Shown piece by piece: positions 33,100 through 44,973 of a stretch of DNA of 64,000 nt. The notes beneath the pieces were generated by a model, which did not search any database, had not been told where the DNA came from, and was given only the letters and a program-made list of their open reading frames with translations. Positions within the stretch are counted from its first letter, which is position 1, and every line of letters starts with the position of its first letter. The translations under genes were made by a program, and so were the position numbers. The stretch comes from Zymoseptoria tritici IPO323. Its lineage: Eukaryota; Ascomycota; Dothideomycetes; Mycosphaerellales; Mycosphaerellaceae. The stretch covers positions 986,055 through 1,050,054 of the forward strand of contig NC_018213.1 in NCBI RefSeq assembly GCF_000219625.1, in the 5' to 3' direction.

Positions 33100-34680
33100 C
33101 TTTATACGCGTGTCCTAATCCCGAGGCTTATATACTCGACGAGCTAGTACCTCTGCCGTATAAGGCTTTACTATACTTAATAGTGCAACTAAGCAGCTGC
33201 TACGGCTACGGAACCTGTCGAACATCCCTATCGCTCTAGTCCGGGGTTCCGGTTCTACGCTAGGATCCGGGCTAAAACCCAAGCCTAAGTTTATGTCTAA
33301 GAAAATACTACCCTTCTTCTTCTTACTAGGTATCTTATCTACCTTTAAACTAACTATCCTGCTGTCCTTAAAGGGGGGATAGCTAGACGTCTAGATCCCC
33401 TTAAGATCCTTATCTAAGTCCTCCTGTACAAACTCTAGCGAGAGTTAGGAAGTCTTCTTAGAGCGGCGACGACGTCGGCGGCTTACTAGCTAATTGTCTA
33501 CCTCTATCTTATCCGCTTAGGGCTGCTAGGTAGTGCTCTGCGAGCAGGTAATATAGCGCTAATTGCGCGCGAAGTCTTTAGGCTTCCTCCTTAGTTCCTC
33601 TAGCTCCTCCTTTATCCTACTAGTTGTCCTCCGAGGCGTCTTCTTCTTTAGACTTGTAGTCTTTATTCTTAGCCTCGAAATGCCCGATCCTATCGACTAA
33701 GCATCTCTAGTATCGGACTTAGATAAGTTCCGGAGCTCTTAATTACGTAGTATCGACCGACACTCCTCTACTCCGTCCTTTAATGCGCTCTTAATCTGTC
33801 TAACGTATGTAGCAGTATCGTCGTTCCGGCTAAAGGTAAAGGGAACGCTTAGTATACCTACTATATAGTTAGTTACCTAGATAGAGTCGTCTAAGGTAGG
33901 ATAGGTAACGGAGTCTAGGATACTAGTACTATCGTCGAAGATCTCGCTAATGCGCACTTACTAGGTAACTCTGTTTAGCAATAATAATAGCTAAGTTTCT
34001 TCTCGCTTACTACCTTTGCTCGTACGCGATACGCGCTTCTTTACCGGGACTATGCTAATGCTACATAAGTAGTAACTGCTATTAAGTAGGCAGTTCGTAC
34101 AAGCGCCGCCGAAGAGGAGAGATTTGCTATCTAGCGCGGGAAACGTAAAGCAGCCGTTAACCAGGCCTTTCGCGTCTAAAGATAGTCCGCATTAGTTGTA
34201 GCTACGTTAACCTACCTTATCGTCTAGCTCGCCTATTTTATTTGTACCCTTTATAAAGCTAGCTAGGATAGCGCTAAGCTTCGTAGCGCTTCCCTATAGG
34301 TTAACGTTTATATCGCTACGTAGACGGTCCTTAATTTCCTACGGGCTAATAAGCCTCGCCTAGCTTACTAAAGAATCTAGGATAGACTCTAGTTCGCTAT
34401 AAGGGCGACTATTTGTATAAGTCGACAGGATAAACTCTCTACATTTTTGTACCGCTGCTCTATCCTCCTATAATAGAGCTTAGTAAAGCTTTCTAATAAA
34501 CTCCGCGATGCTCTCCTTCGTATGCTCGACTTGCTTATAGCTAAACTAATACTTCTATAGCTACCTTATAACGGCCTTATACTCCTCCTAGTCTGTTCTA
34601 GATAGCGTATTACCCTAGCTCGCTAGGCGCTCGAGACCGTCGCGGATAATCTTCGCGCGTTTTCCTAGAGTCTCGGACAT
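33100..34680 (-). pseudogene. Element paralogue B, unknown family, RIP-inactivated
   Basis: Starts at the ATG at 34678-34680 (MSETLGKRAKIIRDGLERLA). With TAG read through, it continues as a Gln-rich helical protein of about 500 residues: DRAAVQKCREFILSTYT, SATKLSAILASFIKGTNKIG, SYNQCGLSLDAKGLVNGCF, then an FDDSTSILDSVTYPTLDD segment and a Lys/Arg-rich C-terminal region. It aligns by eye along its length with paralogue A, for example LSAILASFI.GT..IGEL and YIVG.L....F.FS. No domain is recognised. A conserved Cys/Gly segment (GGACTNCLLN) could bind metal, but this is a guess. The 3' end is approximate. Confidence 0.55.
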
Positions 34681-35602
34681 TTTGGTAGTACTATAGTCTC
34701 GTTAGTCTTTAAATTGTAAATCGCGGTAAATGTTAGGAAGTTATAAGCTTATAATAGCTGCTTCTAATAAGGCAGCGTAGTTACGAATAGTAGCCTACTC
34801 GACGTAAGCGGACGATAGCGGATAGTATAGCGGATAGTGTAATAGATAGTGTAATAGATAATATAGTAGATAATATAAGGAAGGCAGAAGGGGAAGGAGG
34901 TTAATAAAGGATAGAGAAAGAAGATTAAGAAACGAGGTTAGTAGGGCTGTAGATATACGCAGGTTGCCCTCTGTACAGCTAGCATAATTACCGCTTTCGA
35001 GTCGGCTAGTTAGTGCGTTAGCTAGCTCGTGAATTTACTACGCGGCCCCTCCTGCGCGTATAACAGCGCGTAATAGGTTTGCTATCGCGCCTTGCACGTA
35101 GGTGTTTAGGGAGTACGATATTACTTATCGTCGCGGTTAGGTTACATAGTTTACTAGGCTTACTTTAGTAGTAAGATCTTAGCCGTAAAGTCGGTTATAT
35201 AGCTTATTAGCCTCGCTCCGGTAGTAAGGACTTAGCAGTAACTTTAGCTATTCTAGTAGTACTAGGAATTATAAGGTATGCAGTATAGCTAGATCTAAGA
35301 TTTATTCCGGTCTACAGTTTAGACCTCGTCTTATAGCTCCTCTTATGTTTACGAGCCTCGAGGCTATATTAGACTCCTTAGTCCGTATATATATACTAGG
35401 CCCGCCTACTTTAGCGTAGGCATAATACGAGTCCTAGACTCCGGCGTTATAGTAGCTCGGATAATAAGTATAATACGGATAAAGAAGCTGCGCTCCTATT
35501 TATAATACTACTAGGTTTACGCAATACCTAAGTAATGTAAGGCAATAGCTAATAGGGATACTAAGGTTTAATTCGAAGAATGTATTTAGCAACTTGCTAT
35601 CG

Positions 35603-35780
35603 ACCTATAGGGCTATCCTAATAACAGGTGCGAACGGACCTTTAATAACAGGCTTATAGTCTATTACTAATTAGCATGTCGTGTTAGAGCGACTGCCGTT
35701 CGTAAAATCTAAGGCGCAATGCGCTAAACAAATGCTAAAAAGCGGTTGCTAGTCCTGCAGGGCTATCCTAACGACAGGAC
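35603..35780. repeat. Two copies of the GGGCTATC motif downstream of paralogue A
   Basis: Copies at 35603-35628 (CCTATAGGGCTATCCTAA..ACAGG) and 35752-35780 (GTCCTGCAGGGCTATCC..GACAGGAC). The ends of each copy are complementary, so each could form a small hairpin. They mirror the pair at 32.7-32.9 kb at a constant offset of about 2917 bp. Confidence 0.75.
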
Positions 35781-35889
35781 AGCAGCATAGCAGCTACGTA
35801 GGTAATAAAGCAAAACGCGAATCTAAAATAGCAGTACAGGCGCTATAAATTAAGCAAGCTCTAGTGTCTTAGTATAGCTATCTAACTAC

Positions 35890-37445
35890 CGCTTACGGTA
35901 GCGATTACTCTTGTCTACTTTGTTACTCCTACTAGGCCTTATAGTGCCCGTAGGCACGGACTCTATAGTAACGTCTCGGTCCCCTCTAGCGTCGACTATC
36001 TCCTTATCTAAAATTTGTCGCGGCTTGTAGACCCTCCGCTTAGGCAGCTGCGAGGCGCAAGGCTAGGAAGGCTAGGTTACTATGCGACTCTTATTACGAC
36101 TGCTTAGCAAGCTGCTAAAGATATTGCTTATTATTAAAGCTTGCTTCTTTGCTAGCGTAGTCTCCGGCTCGGGGCTGCTAAATAGGTCGGTAAGTGCTAG
36201 TTTCTTCCTTCCAGATTTCCGGGCCGAAGGGACGACTAGATTGTCCTTATTTTTAACGTCTATTTCTCCGAAGCTGCCGGGCAAATTCTTTCGATCCGAG
36301 CGGCGCCTAGAACAGTCCTCGTCGATAGGAACCCTCCTGCCTTAAGTCGGTTGCTCTAATCTCGTGCTCCTATACTACTTACGCTCTCGGACCTTAGCCT
36401 TCGGTATGCTAAACACTAGTATAGAGTCTTTAGATCCGGATAAGGACACCTGTCTCTCCTCGGCCGCGGCTATCTTAGTTTAGTCTCGAGCTATAGCGGC
36501 ATTCCTAATAGCAGTCCGATATGCTTCTATAGTCTTAGCCGCTATGCTTTCTATTTAACTAACGTAAGCCTCCGTAGTATCGTACTAGCTAAAGACGAAT
36601 AGAATATTAAGTGTACCTACTATGTAGTCTTCTTGTAGGATAGAGTTGTTCGAAGTAAGATAGCTAACGGCATCTAGGATACTATCTCCGTCGAAGATGT
36701 CTGCAATATTAACTTCGGCTAGGACGCGTCTAAGTAATGCTAATAGCGGATCGTTGCGCCGTCTAGTCGACGTATTAGCCGTATTTTTAGATGCTAGCCT
36801 GTCGTAAACTCGCGATAACTTCCTTCTGCTAATGCTACATCCCTTCTTATTGCCGTCTAGCAGGTAGTTAGTATACGCGCCCGACTAGAGCTTAGACAAA
36901 CTATCCGGCGCCGGGAATGTATAGTAGCCTTTAACGAAGCCTTTCTAGTTATCGTATAGACCGTATTAGTCGCAGCCGCGTTAACTATCCTTCTCCTCTA
37001 GCTCGCCTATGCGCTCGGTACCTACTATAAAGCTAGCTAGGATCGCAGAAAGCGAAGTAGTGCTTATATATAGGTAGAAATCGTTGCGGCCGCGCATACG
37101 CGCAGCGATCTTGTCCTAGGGAATAAGCTTCGCCTAGTCGGCTCGGCTGTCGAGGAGAAGCATAAGTTCGGTGTGCGGTCTGCTAGAGGCGTATAACCTA
37201 GGTATAAATCTCTTAAGTAGATCTAGTATAGCACTATCCTCCTATATAAGGATGCTATAAAGCTTAACGATAAACGCTATTACCTCGAGCTCTAATATCT
37301 GTATTTTTAGCTAGCTGAACTAGTTCGCCTATATCTAGATGTATGCCGCGTTATACTAGTCTTAATTAGTGCCTAGTAGGGCTTCGCTAAAGTCGGCTAG
37401 TCGCTAGAGACCCGAGAGGTTTCTGCCGCTCGTAGGAGTGCTTAT
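35890..37445 (-). pseudogene. Element paralogue A, unknown family, RIP-inactivated
   Basis: Paralogue of the gene at 33.1-34.7 kb, in the same direction. The expected start codon is ATA (37443-37445), consistent with ATG lost by a G-to-A change. It then reads LSGLQRLADFSEALLGTN with TAA/TAG at Gln positions. Matching blocks include LSAILASFIVGTERIGELEE, GLYDNQKGFVKGYYTFPAPD, a segment of LLRRVLAEVNIADIFDGDS and SILQEDYIVGTLNILFVFS. The tail is Lys/Arg-rich with Ser (SARKSGRKKLALTDLFSSPE). No family is recognised. The 3' end is approximate. Confidence 0.55.
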
Positions 37446-37799
37446 AGTAAGCTAGTATTCGGGTTCGCGTGCGTTCGCGAAGGTAGGTAATAGAAGAGAT
37501 AGTTAATTAGTAGATAAAGTAGACAAGAGAGTAGATAAGGAAGTAGATAATAAAGTAGAGTCGAGATGTTGTTAGTAGATAGAAGAGTTCCGAGTAATAA
37601 TATCGATAGGGCGGTAGATATACTAGGAGGCACCTATGTAGTTAACACAATTAATGCCTATAAATTTCAGTAAATTAGCTAACGATAGTAGGCGCATAAT
37701 AGCGCCCTGCTACGCCTGGTTTACTCCCGTATAGCATATAGCGACTAGCGAAGTAACTAACATTACTCTACCTCGCCTTATTATAAAAGCTCTAATTCG

Positions 37800-40700
37800 T
37801 ATCTGTCTATCGGATCCTAGGATAACATAATAAGTCCAGGTGTTAGGTCGGTCGCTGCCGCTCGTTGCAAGTAAGGGTCTGTCCTTAGGTCCGGAAGCTC
37901 TATGCTAACAGATAATAAGGGCTAGTCGGCCTATACAATTTGTTGTCCTTTAACTACTACGTTTTTATTAAAGCGTTCTAGACAGCTAACATTCTTAACT
38001 AGAGTTACTAGGTTCTTAACACCTATAGTATACAGGTCTATAGCGTAAAACTGGGCTACTACGTTAGGATCCGGATCGACTTCTTTAGTCTTTAACGTCT
38101 CGTCCTAGCATACCGCTACAACGGCATGTACCTCTTTAACTAATTTTAGGGACGTGTGCTTTGTATTTGTAGACTCCCCGAAGCTAGCCTCTATAACCTC
38201 TTGCAGATAGCTAGTATGCGTTGCTAAGAGGGTTGCCTCTTCTAGTTAATTCTCGATGTCGAATGTCTTATTACGGCGGCTACTAATAAGAGTCTTTAGG
38301 TATCGATTAAGGAACTCGTTTGCCCGGTTAATCTCGAACTAACTATCCTCGGCACCCGCTATATTTACGAACCTGTTCGCTAGCATCGCTCTTTGTAGCA
38401 CCGGATCTAACGCCTTAGAATCGGTTAGCTATTTTATCTATAGTATAATAAAAGCGTAATTCTTGTAGCTACGTATATAGAAGATTAGGATATAGCGGTT
38501 AACGACTCGACGTAGTAGGCTAATGTCCGTATATTTAATAGCCCGGCTAAGTATATAATACGTCTCGACGATATATAGGAATCGGATATAGTTTCTCCGC
38601 TCTTCGTTTCTATCGATCCGGGTAGCTGCCTTTTTAGTCGCCTTTGCCTTCTTCCCCTGCTACTTCTTCGAGGAGTACGAATTCTTTGCCTTCTAGGTGT
38701 TAGCTTTAATAGCATCGGGTTCTAGGCGACGAGCAGATAGCGAGAACACCTTCTTGTATACCTTTCCGACTAGACCTATAAAGCTGTCGGCTAACAGCGC
38801 CTAGATGTAGTTAGATATAACATACCTCTTAGGAACTACTAGGTCGATTTCTTCGTACACGAATGCTAGCACCCTTGCATTAAAGCTGTCGAGTATTAGT
38901 CGTTCTAGGTAGCTATGCAGCGCGTAAAATAATAGACATATCTTCCGCTCTATTATCTCCTAGTGTACTAGGAGTAACGATTTAGCCCGGCAGCCCTCTC
39001 TGCCGTTAAAATTGTTCTCGATTGCCTGTATTAGATATATCTTAAGGTAGAAGAGCCTAGGTAATAGCAGTACCTATTGCATGCGGTTAAAATCGTCCTT
39101 ATTCTCCCAGGACTCCTTTAGCTACGTCCGCATATTGCTTATAGAGAGCTAATCGCCGTATATTAGTAGAATATACCTAGAGGGGTTATACGTACTACCT
39201 ATAAAGTCCTTAACTAGCTGTCGAATACGCAGAACGTCGTCCTTAGCACGTTCTCCGTCTATAGGTAGTCGATTGCGAGTACTAGGGGGCTAGTCTCGAC
39301 TAGTAGAAGGCGGATTCCGTAGCGTAGGGAGGCGGTTCTATAAGGTAGGCGGCTAGTATTATAAGCTAGGAGGCTAACTCTGTAAGGTAGGCGGCTAGTA
39401 CTATAAGCTAGGAGGCTAACTCTACGAGGTAGGCGGCTAATATTGCGAGCTAGGAGGGCAGCTTTACGAGGTAGGCGGCTAGTATTATAAGCTAGGAGGG
39501 CAGCTTTGCGAGGTAGGCAGCTAATATTATAAGCTAAGAGGGCAGCTTTGCGAGGTAGGCGGCTAATATTGCGAGGAGGGGGGCTAAATTTATATGCTAG
39601 GATAATAGTTATTAGCTATAGGCGACTAATTTAGAGGAGCGGGCACTTAGGTCTGCCTAGTAGAGGGCTAGGTCTAAGTAGTAGGAGGGCGTTCGTAGTA
39701 GTCGAAATTACTAGGGCAGCAGATCTAGTCCGCGTTCTGTCCTTTAACAGCCTGTTCGTATAATTCCCTAAGCTTAAGTTACTCCTCTAGTATATTCTCT
39801 ATAACGTTATAAGTGCCTTCGGTCGTGCCCTCTTATTCGTAGATTAGATTTATAGTAGTACTAATAGTTTTCTGCTTTACTATACGATTAAAAGCCGGGA
39901 ATTAAGGGAAGCCCTTTACTTTAGTCTAGTCGATACTATTAGGGTTAGCTTTGCTACTAGTAGCGGTATCTCTACTAATACTAGGGTCCTAGCTAATATT
40001 CTTCTTTTTCTTTAGTTTCTTTTTTAAAACAGAATCGTTAGATTCGACACTAAATGCCTGTATAACGTCGGCTAGATATACCCTTACTATAGCGCTTGCG
40101 ATTAAGTAGAGTAAGATTGCCTTTTGCTAAGCGTTATGCTAGTTGCCTGGGCTATCTAGGATGTCTTATAGCTAAAGCGGCCTATCCTCTCGGAATAGTT
40201 CTTTCTTTAGGCCTAAGCGTAGTACCTCGATGCTCTTAAACTATTTTGCGGTAGTAATATATTTTAGGACGTCCTGCCTGCCGAAGCTATACTAGCCGAC
40301 GCGGGCAAAGTAGTCTAGGTTGTCGAATATACTATAGGTAAGGTTAGACCGGCCGAATGCCTTAATACGACCGGCAGCTAGGTTATAGAGTATCCGGTTA
40401 TAATAGTATATACTCTTTAGGTATCCGTATATACCTAGTCTAGCTAGGACCGCAAGAACGCGACGTTTAATACCTTAACTCTACAGGTATACTCCTAACT
40501 ATATAGCGAACTAGTTCCCGGATCGAGGATGTCTTATACGCAGAAGTATACTAGAAATAAGACTAATACGGCGGAGCATTAACTTAGAGAGATCCTAAGT
40601 TGCCGGCAAGCCTAAGAGCTCCTTTACGAGAGCCTAAATAGATAGGACGTACTAACCTATAGCTACTACCGCGTCTCTATAATCTAGTTCTTCTACAGGC

Positions 40701-41183
40701 AGTTTTCTGTCCTAAGACCCGAATTCCTATATAGACTTAGCAACAGAACCTATATGTACTAATATTGCTTACCTTCCGTCCCTTTAGATCCTCGAGCTCT
40801 TTTGCTAGACTCGCAGTACTTAGCTACTTACTATTAGACATATATAGTGCGATGCACTCTACTACTTTATCCTCCTGCAGAATCCGTACTAACTTTGCTG
40901 CCCTAGTAGCTGCCCGCTTGCCCTAGTTAGGTGTGTTCTATTCTTTCTTAGTCGTTATATAAAGCGTTAGGAAGTCCTCGAACGACAGGTGCTGCCCGCG
41001 AATAGTCTATAGTATAAAGTCTACTTTCTCGCGAGCGGACTTCGAGTCGCTATACTAGTTATTCCCTCTCTTCCTCCTAGTCGGCTTAGGTTTCGTCTGC
41101 TAGCTAGCTTTAGTCGTAGGTAGCGGCGAGCCCTTAGGCGAATTAGATAGCGACTAGGGGGCAGGTAGACGAGGACTACGCAT
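37800..41183 (-). pseudogene. DUF6589-like transposon protein, RIP-inactivated
   Basis: Starts at the ATG at 41181-41183 (MRSPRLPAPQSLSNSPKGSP). An intron is likely (GGTAAGCAATATT..CTATATAG, about 40720-40780). With TAGs read through, the body gives LISSILLRIRHPRSGNQFAI, LGVYLQSQGIKRRVLAVLAR and LGIYGYLKSIYYYN, a Gln/Pro-rich repeat tract (39.3-39.6 kb), and a C-terminal core YIRFLYIVETYYILSRAIKY followed by DISLLRRVVNRYILIFYIRS and KNYAFIILQIKQLTDS. From memory of the family, this core matches fungal DUF6589 proteins, which occur in mobile elements. No catalytic residues are known to me for that family. Every long frame is broken by TAG, TAA or frameshift. Confidence 0.6.
39325..39590. repeat. 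42-bp coding minisatellite, about six units
   Basis: Units of about 42 bp, each a GGTAGGCGGCTA block followed by a TATAAGCTAGGAGG block. On the minus strand the period is 14 codons and reads as a Gln/Pro/Tyr-rich repeat (PPTLQS.PPSL) inside the DUF6589-like gene. Units differ at a few positions, and the last unit is shortened. Confidence 0.8.
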
Positions 41184-41599
41184 ATAGCGAGAACTAGAAG
41201 CTAACTGTTATTAATCTATATTATAAGATATTAATATTAACTTAGCTTAAGATAAGGTCGACGATAGTGTTAACTAATGTTAACTAAGAGCCTAGTAGCT
41301 AAAAATACACTTATAACTTAGCATTCTTGGCAAAACAAACTACCTAGCGCCGACTACCTCTTCTCTCTATTTAGCTTATCTATATAATTATTAATCTACC
41401 CGAGTCGATACCGCTAATAAACCCCGTTTACAACCTGCTTCCTACCTTAAGATGTTTCCGTAGTTATAGGCGACTAGGCTGCTTCGGAGGATGCTAGAGA
41501 AATAGGAGTAGGCGCATAAGAACCTCGACGATTAGGATCTAATTCTATGCCGAATCTGCGCACTAGCGAGGCTCGGGCAATAACAGGACTAGAAGCCGC

Positions 41600-44587
41600 G
41601 CTCTTGCCCTTCCGAGAGCCTACCGCCGTAGGGCTAGGAACTGCTATAGGAGGTAGAGGCTAGGTGCTAGCAGACAGGCCGGGAGTAGGCAGAAGAGGAG
41701 CTTTCGCCTTCCCTCGGCGGCGCTTAGAACTAGTAATAACTAAGGAGGTAGGCGATACCGGGGAGGGTATACGAGCAAGGACCGAACAAGCACTACTAGC
41801 AGTAAAGGCGACAATACAAGGGTCCGGAGCACTAGCAGACCTTACTTCCTAAGAGGCTGCGAAATAATCCTGTTCTTAACTAGAAGAGGCCTCTTCTCGT
41901 CGGAGCCGCTAGCGCTAGCGCTCCTCCTAGCGCTCCCTCTCCCGACCCTCGTACTTAGTCGCAAGCTCCTATAGCCGCTAGGCTTTAATAGACTCCGCGA
42001 CCTTGCGTAGGGTCGACAACTGCAGTACTAGCATGTTACATAACTTAGAAGAGACTACGAAGTCGATACCTATATAAAGTCCCTAGATCCGGCTATAGCT
42101 AAAATCGGGTAGCGCGTCCTCTATACTATATACTTTAGCGAGGTAGTTAACTATATACGAAGGTAGTAGAGACCTAGGAACTCCCGGAAAGACAGTATTG
42201 CTATAGTATAACCGAGCGGCTCCGGACTCCTATTTAATTAGACTATCGCGGATCGACTTAAGGTATAGCTAGGTAATACTTGCCGCTATACGAGTACCTA
42301 GATTAGTTGCCTATTCGAGTATATAATCCGAAGGCAGAGCGGATGCCGGCGAGCAGATATCGTAATAGATACGTCCTGCTACCGGCCTAGGTACCTCGGA
42401 AAACAACTTAAGTGCTGTAACGCGGCGATAAGATAGTAGAAAGGACGTACTACTTGGCGGATAAGCGTTAACAAACTTCTAGACATATCTATCTATCTTG
42501 TCGCGCTTCTGCTAATTCGTTAGTTTACCCTTCTTTTTCTTTAACTAGCTAACCTAAAGAGGTTTATCGATATCTAAACTAGCGTCTAACAGGCAATCTA
42601 TATTAGCGTTAGAGCTCGTAGGCGTTGCGGTATCGTCGTCTGCTTAGCTCTGCTATCTCGTAGGGACCTAAGAGTCCGGCGGCCTTTATATAACCTAATT
42701 ACCGAGTATCTACGGATTATATAGGAACGTAAACGAACTAGCTCCCTATTTTCGACTATCTCGGACTGCGCGGCTAGCACGCTAGATAATAGTACGCATA
42801 GTACTGTTTATAGCTAGTCGGTACTGTACAATGCGTTTAATATTAGGTAAGTTAACCCCTAGGCTAAGCGCCTTAGTAGCTAGAAGGATGCGGATACGGG
42901 AGTCGGGCTTCTAGAACTCTTAGATAACATTTGCCTAAGTCCTCCTTACAGTCCTGCCGTAGTAAGTCCTTATAAGCTAGTATACTTTGTCCGAACTTAG
43001 CTAACTAGGATACCTTACTTAGATATAGGCCCGGAGACTAGTAGCAGCAGTATAGATACCGGCACGGCTGTTAATAAAGACGACTATCTTCTCTACGCTT
43101 TAAGGTCTGGTAACGCTATCCGGGCCGACTAGGTCTGCGAGTAGATACTAAAGCGCCCGCTAGTTCGTTAGTATCCTGTCCGGAATAGCATAACACTATA
43201 TTAATATCTCCGGCTAATCGATCGGATTACGAATAAGCTAAGTGTCCGGGTCGAACCCGGCCGCCTCCTAACATTTAAGCAGAGTAGACGCGTTAAGCGT
43301 CGTAGAGTAGCCGTAAAACTTTACCCGCTTGTAAAGTATAATCCGGAGGTTCTTTAGCTAGGTATACTATTTCTAGAATCCTCCTCCCTTAATGCCCTAC
43401 TAGTAGACGAGATAAAACTTATCGTAGACGAGTATTCCTAGCCTTTTCCGCATATCGGTCCTTATTATAAGCTTCCGGAACTAGGACTGCATAGCTATCT
43501 CTAGAGATAATATTAAGTAGGTATACCTACTAGAATACAGGAGTTTCTAGTCGTCCGCTGTAGCACTAGCCTTCGTATTATATATTAGTATAACTAGCTT
43601 GCCTCCTATGCCTTCGATCCTTTTAAACTGTTCCCTGCTAATCTAGTTTAAGGGCAAGATTAGGATCGACATCTTGTTGCGGATAATAGGCTATACCTAG
43701 AAGACAAGGCTCTTACCTACGGACGTAGCAGCGATCTAGATAAGATCTCGGTTATTAAATAGCAGCTAGTAGAGTGCCCGGACCTATAGCGGGCGAGCGT
43801 AGTAGGGAAGGAGGAGTCGTACTGCCTGCTAAACTAAATGCATTTGCTAAGTAGTAGTTATAGGTAGCCCGCTATCGACGGGGATAGGCTCGTCGATCGC
43901 CTAGTTAATTGCATTGCGTACCTAAAGAAACGCCCGCTAGCGCGACAGCACAAACAGACTACTAACTATGTCTTTAGGTATCTCGAGGGATAGCTTGCTG
44001 TTAGCGCCTACTAGACCGAGCTAGGTAGAACGCATAGCTTCTAGGTTAGTGTTTTGCCGCTATATATTATATAGCGCCTAAAGCACAACCTTCTCTATGC
44101 CTGCGTTATTAACCTCTACTAGCGTACGTAACAGAGCGGCGGTTATCTTAGCTACCTATTCGCGTCGCCTAGCGAAATAGATCCTTATATCCCCTCTACC
44201 TAGGACCTTCTATATAGACAAATCTTCCTCGGACGCCTTAACGGATGCTTGTAGACTACCCTAAAGCCCTCTTATATTGTCGAAGTAACTAGGTACGTCC
44301 GAAAGCCCGCTGTTACTACTATCGTCGTTGCCTAGGCACCTATCGAACTAGTCGAGTAGGGCAGCTATACACTTAATATCTGTACTAGAAGACTACTCTT
44401 ATAATCGATTTTCCTCGACGACCGACGTCCCTATACTGTTCTTATCTTGTCTAGTGCTGCTAGTACTAAAGCTGCTCGAGATATTGCTAGCGCAAGATCA
44501 GGGATTAGTAACCTTTAGTTGTCTATAGCGGGCCTTTAGGGGAGCTATTAGAGAATCGGGGACTGTAACTTTGTAGAGGGAGCGCAT
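41600..44587 (-). pseudogene. RecQ/DEAD-like superfamily 2 helicase of the large element, RIP-inactivated
   Basis: Probable start at the ATG at 44585-44587 (MRSLYKVTVPDSLIAPL). After about 230 residues the minus strand gives YQLLFNNRDLIQIAATSVGK S (motif I, Walker A, near 43.7 kb), ILILPLNQISREQFKRI (Ia), LGILVYDKFYLVYQQG, matching a DEAH-type motif II with the acidic and His residues altered, YGYSTTLNAS (motif III) and, in the second RecA fold, VVFINSRAG and ILLATKALSLGVNLPNI (motifs IV-V). The domain order fits RecQ-type helicases of fungal mobile and subtelomeric DNA. A C-terminal coiled Arg/Glu/Gln stretch follows. The 3' end is approximate. In-frame TAGs inactivate it. Confidence 0.75.
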
Positions 44588-44630
44588 GCGGTTCTAGTAG
44601 ATATAGTTTTATTAGCATTAGTCGCTAACT

Positions 44631-44710
44631 GCGACCTCTAATAGAGCTCGCGTCCTGCTATATAAACGCGTTATTAAGATGCGAGGTACGCGAGCTCTAT
44701 TAGAGGTCGC
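44631..44710. repeat. Perfect 23-bp inverted repeat at the helicase promoter
   Basis: Arms 44631-44653 (GCGACCTCTAATAGAGCTCG..) and 44688-44710 are exact reverse complements around a 34-nt spacer. It lies about 45 bp upstream of the presumed helicase start. Perfect pairing inside otherwise mutated DNA is notable. Confidence 0.8.
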
Positions 44711-44907
44711 TACTAAGGAGGTATAGACAAATAGATAGTAGGAGGTTGTTTAGCAGGTCTAGTTGTATAAAGTTATAGTATCCGAAATTTAAATATTATA
44801 CCTAGTATCGCTATCGTCGCTACTAGCCGTTATTAATGCTATACTGTATGTTAGTAGTGTTTACATACTAATACTGCGCTCTATTACGAAAAAAGCGCGT
44901 CTAGACC

Positions 44908-44973
44908 CTCAGACTACCTACAGTAGGGCCAGCTGCTTGCAGCTAATAGGCCCGTTAAGCGAGGTGGTCTGAG
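44908..44973. repeat. Right subterminal hairpin of the large element
   Basis: Outer arms CTCAGACTACCT (44908-44919) and AGGTGGTCTGAG (44962-44973) pair with one mismatch. Inner pairs GGGCC/GGCCC and AGCTGC/GCAGCT extend the stem. It lies 12 bases inside the element end, mirroring the left hairpin. Confidence 0.75.

Noticed and set aside
39325..39590. CRISPR-like array
   Set aside because: The units are contiguous 42-bp coding repeats without unique spacers, in a eukaryotic transposon.
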